From contig CM074860.1 in NCBI GenBank assembly GCA_037501455.1, positions 46,324,501 to 46,388,500 on the forward strand: 64,000 nt of DNA. The letters are read 5' to 3'. A program made the position numbers and the translations under genes. The DNA comes from Lantana camara (taxonomy: Eukaryota > Streptophyta > Magnoliopsida > Lamiales > Verbenaceae). This document shows positions 56,501 through 64,000 of this stretch, piece by piece (within the stretch, counting starts at the first letter, position 1; every line of letters begins with the position of its first letter). The notes under the pieces were generated by a model. That model did no database searches, was not told the origin of the DNA, and saw only the letters and a list, made by a program, of their open reading frames with translations.

Positions 56501-57251
56501 GATTTGTTTTGTTTTCGTTTCGCCTTGGTGTATGGAGTAAGTAAGAGTGATGGATTTAAGCTTTCAGTTCGTTATGTCTTCGTTTAGGGTTGTGAAACGG
56601 GGGCGGATTTCTAAACTCTAAAACTTGACTGAATTTGGCCTTCGGCTCCAAACTTCTTTCTTTATATATATTACCACGGGTTAAATGTCTTAGAATGCAA
56701 AAACCACGTCCGGTTCACGAACCCCTCTCAGCTTTGTATATGCTTTGCTCTTACGTATATGTATGGGTGCGTGTGTTAGCCCCCTCAGCAGTCTCTAGGA
56801 CTGACCCTCGTTATTTCTATCTATTCCCCCCTTTGATTTGAGTTGCAGGTACCCGTTTTGTGGGAGTTGGAGCTAGGCAGTTGTCTTTGAGTCTTGGCTT
56901 TGAAGAGCTTGAGTCTCATGCATTGTATTTTCGTTTTATTTATGCATTTAGACTAATCCTGAATTATGTATAAGTTATGCTTTAAATTCGAAATTGTAAA
57001 TTTTGTATAACTTGAATCGAAAGTTTGATATGTCTTGAGTATGTTTATTTGCCTTATGAGATTCTGGTGCTTCCGCATTCGTTACTTGTTTTATTGCGTG
57101 CTCTAAGTAGGGTCTAGACCGCCTAGCTTAGGTTGGATTTTTGTTTGTCACCCGTTCGCCGTGGCTTGATACGTGGTCGGAGTTCCCATTTCGCTTCACG
57201 TGTTGGGTTACGGTGCGGGGGATGTTGCGCCCTTCGCTCCGGGGTGTTACA
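53518..57251 (+). repeat. 3' LTR of element N (3734 bp)
   Basis: Copy of 47487-51232. It ends GGGGTGTTACA, followed by the second CCGTA. Its LTR-end hairpin reads CCGT/ACGG (57159-57162 with 57210-57213), against CTGT/ACAG in the 5' LTR. Its GCTAGGCAGT and ACCGCCTAGC segments pair better than those of the 5' LTR. Confidence 0.94.
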
Positions 57252-57256
57252 CCGTA

Positions 57257-58633
57257 TCTCTCCATCGGCATAACAATGAAATCTGTCAGAAACTCCCAGC
57301 CTTCAATCACCACTGGAACATCCCTGTAAACCTGATCCGTCACTCGCCTACTACCGAAAAGAGTACTAACTAGATAGCGCACAGAAGTACACATAGCAGG
57401 CAAAGATAAAGTAATAGCAATAGAGTTCGCAAGAAAGGAGTGTGTAGCTCCTGGATCAAATAATGTATGGATGTTCGTGCCATGGATGCAAATAATACCT
57501 TCCACTACCACGGCGGGGTCTATCTCAGCATCCTGCTCCTCCCCAGCGAGTGCATAAGCCCGAGCTCTCACAAGTGGCCTCGGACCTGCAGGTGGCGGAT
57601 CCCGACGATCCGGGCAGCCGTCAACCATGTGCTCGTCGCTCCCGCAGATCAAACATAAACCTAACCGGCATCTGCAGTTATCATAATGATGTGTAGGAAG
57701 TCCACAAAATCTGCAGCCCGGTTTCTGAGGTGGCTGCGATGGTGCTGGAGCTCTCGGACCCCTCTGGAATGACCCTGTCGCCTTAAGCTTCTTCCCAGTG
57801 TCCTTCTGTGCTGGAGGTGCAGAGTAAATCATCGGCCTCTTTCCCGAGCTCGATCCCTGACCTGCTCTCGAGCCCGAAGCCTGTCCAGTCCGCGGAGTAG
57901 CTCTCCTAGCAATGTCAGAATCCTCGACCTTTAGAGCTTTGGCCCAGATGCCGGTATTGGCTGCTTTCAGCGCGTCCTGAATATCTGGCCTGAGTCCCTG
58001 GACGAACTGCATCGCCTTGTGAAAGTCATCATTCGCTATGTTGGGTGCATAGCGAGAAAGTCTCTTGAACTCGGTGATATACTGTCCCACAGATCTGCCT
58101 CCATGTTTCAACCCGGTAAACTCCCTCAACCTGCGGGTACGGGAAGCTGGAGGAATATACTTTTTCTTAAACTCCCGCACGAAGACCTCCTAGGTAATCT
58201 CTGTCCCAGCTACCTCCAAAACGATCTGGGTACTCTCCCACCAAGAATAAGCCTCGCCCTGAATAAGAGTAAGTGTACAGCGAGCCTTCTCCTGAGTGTC
58301 ACAAGGGATAAGCTGCTAGATCCTCTCGATCTCCTTCAGCCACATCTCTGCCTGAATATCCTCGCCCTTGTAGAACTTCGGGGGATGCTGGTTCTGAAAC
58401 TCTCGCAATATGGCAAAAATGGGGTTCTCCTGAGGTGCTACTGGGGCTGGAGGTGGTGGAGGAACTGTGTCGTGTAGCCTCTGATCAATTAGCCCCACTA
58501 CCGCGTTCATGAAATCCTGGGGCTGTGCCTGGGCAGGTGGAGGGGGTGGTGACCTCTCCCGACGATGATGCCGGCGATGATGATGTTGCCTGTGTCTCGA
58601 GGATCGGTTACTGGAGTGTCTGTCGTGCTCCAT
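57257..58633 (-). pseudogene. gag-pol: gag-protease, Tekay-type copy 2, interrupted by element N
   Basis: The ATG at 58633 follows TTTCAGG. A His/Arg-rich leader and proline runs lead into the capsid-like region, two CCHC knuckles (about 57630-57720) and a protease with [10 protein letters not shown] (about 57455). TAG stops at 58316-58318 and about 58190 replace Trp codons still present in copy 1. The protease frame is split at 57257/57252 by element N and continues at 47486. Both stops are C-to-T changes at CAG on the plus strand. Confidence 0.93.
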
Positions 58634-58864
58634 CCTGAAATCAGATCACTACACATGCGTAGCTTGATTAATAAATGCAAATGTGTGCATATAATTCAAC
58701 AATGTTAATAAACACACATTCAGGAAGAATCAAATAGCTCAAGTAAGGCAAAAATTCAAGTAATCAAGTAATTCAGTGAAATGCAGACTCTCAAATATCA
58801 AATAATCCTATGCCGTGCGACCTAGACTGACTTGACACGACTCGAGAACCTCGGTTTTGCAACC

Positions 58865-58878
58865 GGGCTTTGATACCA
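58865..58878 (-). other. Primer binding site, copy 2
   Basis: TGGTATCAAAGCCC on the minus strand, 8 bases past the LTR_B end, identical to the copy 1 site. Confidence 0.9.
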
Positions 58879-58886
58879 CTTGTAGA

Positions 58887-61522
58887 TGTAGCACCCTAAC
58901 CCCCAGGGCACCAAATCCCCCGCACTATAGCCTCGATCCACGTATGAAATGGAAAGTCCATACATAAACCAAAACTATAGCGAACGAGTGACAATGAAAA
59001 TGACGAGCTAGGATGAACACTCTCCCCAACAAAACCAGAGCAAACATGATAATGAAAGCGGAAGCAATAAAGTCATTCGTACATATAGTTACCATATTTA
59101 CCGCATAAATACGTATAGGTACCAACTTAACTATCAATACATTATCATCTCTTCATAATATACATATTCAGGTATACAAAAGGGCTAATAACGATCATAA
59201 CAACAGATACTAGAAGTGCTATACATGAAGGTACGGTACTAGACTCGTGAAAATGCAAAACTCGACTGGACACCCGCCTAGCACAACCACGCGCTCAAGT
59301 ACCTGAAAAGTGAAGTATCAGTCTACCGAAGACTGAGTGAGGGGCAATAAATATATATAACACACATCACACGCAAGGTGTAGCCTCGGGTGAAGACTTT
59401 GGAAATGAAAAGGGATATATAATTCAAGAAACTTAATCTTTGCCCGAAATTACAACCAATCACTTTAACATTTTAACTTGAAAATTTCATGAACATGTGA
59501 CCCCGGCGAGTAGGGGTGATTCTCCAACCTTTACACCAAACGTGACAATACGTGCTTGCTTTATCAATTCAATACATGATCATGCAAGTCCGTTTAGTGC
59601 TCACATAGACAGTTTGACGCTTGAAATCATGCAATAACACGAGGATAACCCGACATGCCGGATTAATCCCCAGTCTCCTTCTTCTTACGGTTGATAGTGA
59701 GTTTGCAAGGCTCAACTATCCACGACATGGTGTGTGTAGAGGACATGACCCTCTAGACACGGAACTCCTTCCACCACTAATCTCCTAGTGGCTTCGGGGG
59801 TGATCCCAACAATGTGAGGATAATTCAGGAGTTACCCGTCAGCCCTTGCTTTCCCGGTTGGCTCAAGAATTACCCTCGGGCCCTCGTGCAATCATGTACT
59901 CGCCAAGTTGCTTGAAAATCATGACAATCATTGCTTTTTTGCTTAAAAGGTCTATAGCTTTGAAAACGTTTATAATTATAATACGTTTTGGCCAAAAATG
60001 GCACATAAGGGTTATAGGGTTCGATTTACTCAAAACAAAACCTCACCTTTTCTTGCAAAATACAATAAGGAAGTGTTCTAAGGAGCCTGCTCCTCGTCCA
60101 CGCCCTCGTGACCTGTGCAAACATGACGTATATACGTGAGACATGACCTAAACTGGACCAAATGTGACGAACGGTGGAAATGTATAGAGACGACGATGAA
60201 AATGCAATGCGGCATGATAACATGTTGTTTCACTTCATATTAGCGCATATTATAGCAAATCGGGGTCAAAGAAGTCGTCGGATCGAGGGGTCATTTTCAT
60301 AATTTTATGCAGAAACTTTTGTTCTGCAAGTCAGGTGGGAACGGCCGTTCCGGACCCCTTTGAAAAATGGGAACGGTCGTTCCCATGAATTCCCAAAACG
60401 CGCCAACGACTTCCCTTTCAAAAATACGTCTTAGCTGGGAACGGCCCTTCCGGCACCAAGGCCAAAATGGGAACGGCCGTTCCCATGCTCGGCCGCCTTG
60501 TTTTAGTTTAAAAGAGGGGAACGCCCGTTGCCACTATGCCTTGAGGCTGGGAACGGCCGTTCCGTGTTTCTACAACTTACAGAAACAGAGCAAAAACAGG
60601 GGATGGCTACGGGAATGCAAACAAAGCCACCCAAAAATCCATTTTTGATCATCAAAGCCAAAGTTTTCTGGGAATATACATGCATATAGGTTCATAAGAT
60701 GATAAACTAACACTTAAACACTTAAAACACAATATATCATCAAGATTCCAAGACTCATGTTTATTATCAAACTTGATCATTCATGCCAAATATTCAAGAA
60801 TTCAAGCTATAAATCATGCCATAATTCATGATATAATCACCTAACCATGCTTCCAACTCCAATTAATTCATCTAGCACATCAAACTCAAACCCTAACTTA
60901 TACATATATGATCAAAGGTCATCAACTGAAATGAAGAAGATGGATGAAGATGATGATCAATTTCCCAAAACTTGGATGATTTCTTGAAATCTTGCATGAA
61001 TTGGATGAAAATTCACTTCTTCTTTTTCTTCTTCTTAATACCGAGAGAAAGAGAGAGCAAAGTTGTTGGGAAATCTTTGATGAAATGAGATCATGGAAGC
61101 TTAAAGAGGATATTACGTGATTCATCACATGGATTTTTGTGAATTATGCTAATTGCCATTTAATCCTTTGTTTTATGAAGTCATGCAACCAAGTATACAA
61201 CAATTTAAAATATGCTCAATTAAGCCCTTGCAAAGTTATGCACTTAAGTCCCTAAAGTTTAAAGAAACAATCAAGTAGGGACAATTTGGTAATTTGAATC
61301 ACTCTCGGTAGTGATTTTATGCAATAAATATTTTTCCGTGTCATGAAATAATATTTTCAATGATACGAATTCAAATAATTTATATAAACAATATTTCATG
61401 AATTTTATAAAAATATGAATGCCACGTAAGAATATTATAAATTAAAGAATTATAAATAAATTCCTACGCTCAAAACACACACGTGGCGTGCTTACCTGTT
61501 CATCCGGAACCGGGGCATTACA
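58887..61522 (-). repeat. LTR_B (2636 bp): 5' LTR of copy 2 and 3' LTR of copy 3
   Basis: On the minus strand it begins TGTAATGCCCCGG at 61522 after a polypurine tract and ends GGGTGCTACA at 58887 before a primer site. It has the palindrome array at 60337-60563 and TCAGTCT/AGACTGA at 59318-59336. The GCTAGGCGGG arm is damaged here (GCTAGGATGA near 59009). A 27-bp deletion relative to LTR_A lies near 60927. Confidence 0.94.
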
Positions 61523-61561
61523 ACTCTCCCCCCCCTTAGAAGAATCTGGTCCCCAGATTCT
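61523..61561 (-). other. Pre-PPT hairpin and polypurine tract, copy 3
   Basis: The same AGAATCTGG/CCAGATTCT stem (61541-61561) as copy 2, between the pol stop and the purine run with 8 G. Confidence 0.92.
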
Positions 61562-64000
61562 CTAGCCTTGTGTAAACAACTCCGGGTGGAACCGTTTCAT
61601 TTTATTTTCCGTTTCCCACGTAGCTTCCTCGGTTTTGTCACTTCTCCACAACACTTTAACCATGGGAATTCTCCGGTTTCTCAATTCCTGAAATTTCCGA
61701 TCCATGATTTTAACCGGCCTCTGAACAAATGTCAAATTCGGTTCCAGCTCAACTTCTTCCACGGGGAGAATCATAGTCTCATCGGGGTAATATTTCCTTA
61801 ATTGTGAAATATGAAACACGTTGTGAATCCCCGTAAGACTCGGTGGTAGGTCCAGTCGATAGGCTACCTCGCCTATTCTTTCAAGAATCTCGAAAGGACC
61901 TAAATAGCGAGGATTAAGTTTTCCTCCTTTCCCAATTCGGGTGAAACCTTTCCTTGGTGACACCTTCAAGAATACCCGGTCACCAACTTCGAATTCCAGA
62001 TCTCTTCGGCGCTTATCGGCATAGCTCTTTTGCCTGTCTTGCGCGGCTTTCATCCGTTGTTGAATCATTTGTACTTTCTCAATCATAGCCTGAACGACTT
62101 TGGAAGGCCTTTCGAATCTTTCACCTTTCTTCACCCCTTCCTGTTTCGACCATTTCCATTCTTCCAAGTCGAAGAACAACGGAGATCGGCACTTTCTTCC
62201 ATACAGTAACTCGTAAGGAGCCATCCCGATCGAAGCCTGAAAGCTGTTATTATAAACAAACTCAACCAAAGGAAGCTGTTCTGCCCACGAGTTCTGGAAA
62301 TCCATCGCGCAAGCCCGAAGAAGATCTTCCAAATATCTGATTAACCTTTCAGTTTGACCGTCTGTTTGCGGGTGAAATGTCGTACTGAACTTAAGTTTCG
62401 TCCCCAAAACGGCCTGTAACTCCTGCCACAACTTAGAAGTAAATCTCGGGTCTCGGTCTGAAACGATGCTCACCGGAATACCACGAAGTCGAATAATTTC
62501 TCTGTTATAGATTTCAGCCAACTTTGGAATCTTATAGGACATCCGGACCGGTAGAAAGTGAGCAGACTTTGTAAATCTATCCACGATTACCCAAATTCCA
62601 TCAAACCCGCCTTTAACCTTCGGTAATCCCGAAACAAAGTCCATTGTTACTTGTTCCCACTTCCACTCGGGAATAGGTAACGGTTGTAGAAGTCCTGCGG
62701 GCTTTTGGTGCTCAGCTTTCACTTTCTGACAAGTCAAGCAATGTTTCACATATTCTGCCACGTCTCTTTTCATCCCGTTCCACCAATATTATTGCTTCAA
62801 ATCCTTATACATTTTGTTTCCTCCTGGGTGGATCGTATAGGCTGACTTGTGAGCTTCTTCAAGTAAGACCCATCTCAATTCTTCAGGTACTACTACTCTG
62901 TTTTTAAATCGGAGCAACCCGGTCTCATCAAACCCAAACGGACTCTCCTGATCATCCTTAGCCTTATTCACAAGCTTCTGAACTTCCGAATCCCTATTCT
63001 GAGCCTCAAATAACTGATACTTTAATTCCGGCTGAATTGTGATATTAAAAACCCGAGCTTTTAGGACAATTGGAGCAACTTCATCACCTTCCTTTACTTC
63101 CAAACTCGACACACTCGCCTTCCTGCTAAGTGCATCGGCGACCACATTTGCTTTTCCTGGATGGAATTTAATTGTACAATCATAATCCTCTAGCTTTTCC
63201 ATCCAACGCCGTTGCCTCATATTCAAATGTTTCTGTGTGAACAAATACTGGAGGCTCTTGTGGTCGGTAAAAATCTTAAAGGAAGTCCCGTAAAGATAAT
63301 GTCTCCATTTCCCGAGAGCAAAGATCACGGCTGCAAGCTCTAGGTCGTGTGTTGGATAATTCCTTTCATATTCCTTTAGCTTTCGAGAAGCATAGGCGAT
63401 CACTTTTCCTTTCTGAGTCAAAACACAACCTAAGCCTTCTTTAGAAGCATCTGTGTACACTGCATACTCCTCTGAACCCTCGGGTAAAGTTAACACCGGC
63501 GCTGAGACTAACTTTTCTTTCAAAAAGTTAAAGCTTTGATCACACTTCTCATCCCAGACAAACTTAACATCCTTCTTTGTTAATCGGGTCAACGGTGCAG
63601 CAATCTTAGAAAAGTCCTGAACAAATCTTCTATAATAACCGGCCAATCCCAAGAAGCTTATAATTTCCGAGGCATTCTTTGGTTTCTCCCACTTGAGCAC
63701 GGCCTCGATTTTCGAGGGATCGACTTCCAACCCTTTTCCTGAAATTACATGTCCCAAGAAAGAAACCCGATCGATCCAAAATTCACACTTGCTAAACTTA
63801 GCAAACAACTGATGCTCTTTCAAAGTCTGTAGAACAAGCTTAAGATGCCTCGCGTGCTCCTCACCTGATTTTGAAAAAACCAGAATATCATCAATAAAAA
63901 CCACCACAAACTTGTCGAGGAAAGGCCTGAAAATCCGGTGCATCATATCCATGAAAGTTGCAGGGGCGTTAGTTAATCCAAATGGCATAACCACGAACTC
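61562..64000 (-). pseudogene. pol: pol (RT-RNase H-integrase-chromodomain), copy 3, one stop, runs off window
   Basis: The best preserved pol in the window: one frame from the right edge to 61562 with a single TAA near 62787, where copy 2 has a Tyr codon. Order: RT palm ([23 protein letters not shown]), RNase H ([15 protein letters not shown], then DALSRKASV), integrase HHCC finger, catalytic core with MDFVSG, SDRDPRF and QTERL, GPY/F-like segment (GPFEILERIGEVAYRL) and a chromodomain-like tail ending HPELFTQG. RT copies RNA into DNA in the particle; integrase joins the cDNA to chromatin, and such tails direct chromoviruses to heterochromatin. Gag, protease and the RT start lie beyond the window. 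The stop may make it inactive. Confidence 0.94.

Larger units (their letters stand above)
47487..57251 (+). mobile_element. Gag-only non-autonomous LTR element (N), 9765 bp
   Basis: Inserted in the gag-pol of copy 2 in opposite orientation, with a perfect 5-bp duplication CCGTA (47482-47486 and 57252-57256). Uninterrupted copy 1 shows the empty site at about 40040. LTRs are 3746 and 3734 bp; the interior is 2285 bp. It has a PBS, a gag-like gene with one in-frame stop, and a PPT. Protease, RT, RNase H and integrase are absent. This matches the published TR-GAG idea (terminal-repeat elements coding only Gag). The LTRs differ by perhaps 1.5 % by eye, clearly older than the LARD. Confidence 0.95.
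41689..61522 (-). mobile_element. Tekay-type Ty3/gypsy element, copy 2, with both LTRs
   Basis: 5' LTR = LTR_B (58887-61522), 3' LTR = LTR_A (41689-44350). The interior is about 4.8 kb once the nested element and its duplicate CCGTA are set aside. Order on the minus strand: PBS, gag, protease, RT, RNase H, integrase, chromodomain-like tail, pre-PPT hairpin, PPT. There is no target duplication at its ends: both LTRs are directly joined to further interiors (copy 1 and copy 3), so the three form one tandem array sharing LTRs. The LTRs differ at many single bases and by a 27-bp deletion in LTR_B near 60927. The polyprotein is broken in many places. Confidence 0.92.

Overview
The window is plant nuclear heterochromatin built almost entirely from LTR retrotransposons nested in one another. 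The evidence is chromovirus-type Ty3/gypsy gag-pol, initiator-Met-tRNA primer sites (TGGTATCA...), 2.6-4.1 kb LTRs, 5-bp target duplications (TSDs) and AT-rich spacers. I found no host gene, rRNA, tRNA gene or CRISPR. A flowering plant, probably a eudicot, fits; the species cannot be read from the sequence. Nearly all LTRs share imperfect inverted ends, TGTAAC(A/G)CCCC at the start and GGGG(T/C)G(T/C)TACA at the finish. The only well-preserved pol ends in a chromodomain-like tail, as in the Tekay/Del lineage. I infer that the non-coding families belong to the same wider group.

Layout. 1-682: broken minus-strand LTR. 683-1251 and 11792 to about 14060: a plus-strand LTR (LTR2a) split by a complete 10.5 kb non-coding element with 4063-bp LTRs (1252-11786, TSD TAAGC). 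This is a LARD, a large retrotransposon derivative. About 14061-17116: 3' LTR and non-coding interior of a minus-strand element (E3). 17122-19867: solo LTR4 (TSD AATCA). 20221-31465: a 5' LTR (LTR8) holding solo LTR5 (TSD GGTTA), which holds solo LTR6 (TSD CGCCA), which holds solo LTR7 (TSD AATTA). LTR8 leads into a PBS and a gag start that is cut at 31940 by LTR9. LTR9 is cut at 35274 by a minus-strand 3' LTR (LTR2b). At about 39502 the interior behind LTR2b switches abruptly into a Tekay-type gag-pro-RT.

39502-64000 is a head-to-tail tandem of Tekay-type elements on the minus strand: gag-pro-RT fragment, LTR_A, full interior, LTR_B, and pol running off the window. The middle interior is split by a gag-only element of 9765 bp (47487-57251, TSD CCGTA). 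No copy here looks able to make a full polyprotein. Several disabling changes are C-to-T or G-to-A at CAG/CTG sites, as expected of CHG-methylated DNA.

The most interesting signal is RNA structure. Unrelated LTR families keep hairpins at the same places while changing the stem sequence: (i) a hairpin directly before the polypurine tract; (ii) arrays of GC-rich hairpins in the middle of LTRs; (iii) a TCAGTC/GACTGA hairpin about 0.4-0.5 kb from the LTR end; (iv) a long-range GCTAGGCGGGA/TCCCGCCTAGC pairing; (v) a hairpin at the LTR end; (vi) arrays of about 12, 5 and 8 small hairpins in the non-coding interiors. A conserved 23-nt motif also opens the non-coding module that stands where pol would be in the non-autonomous elements. 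All of this was read by eye; no folding or alignment program was run.
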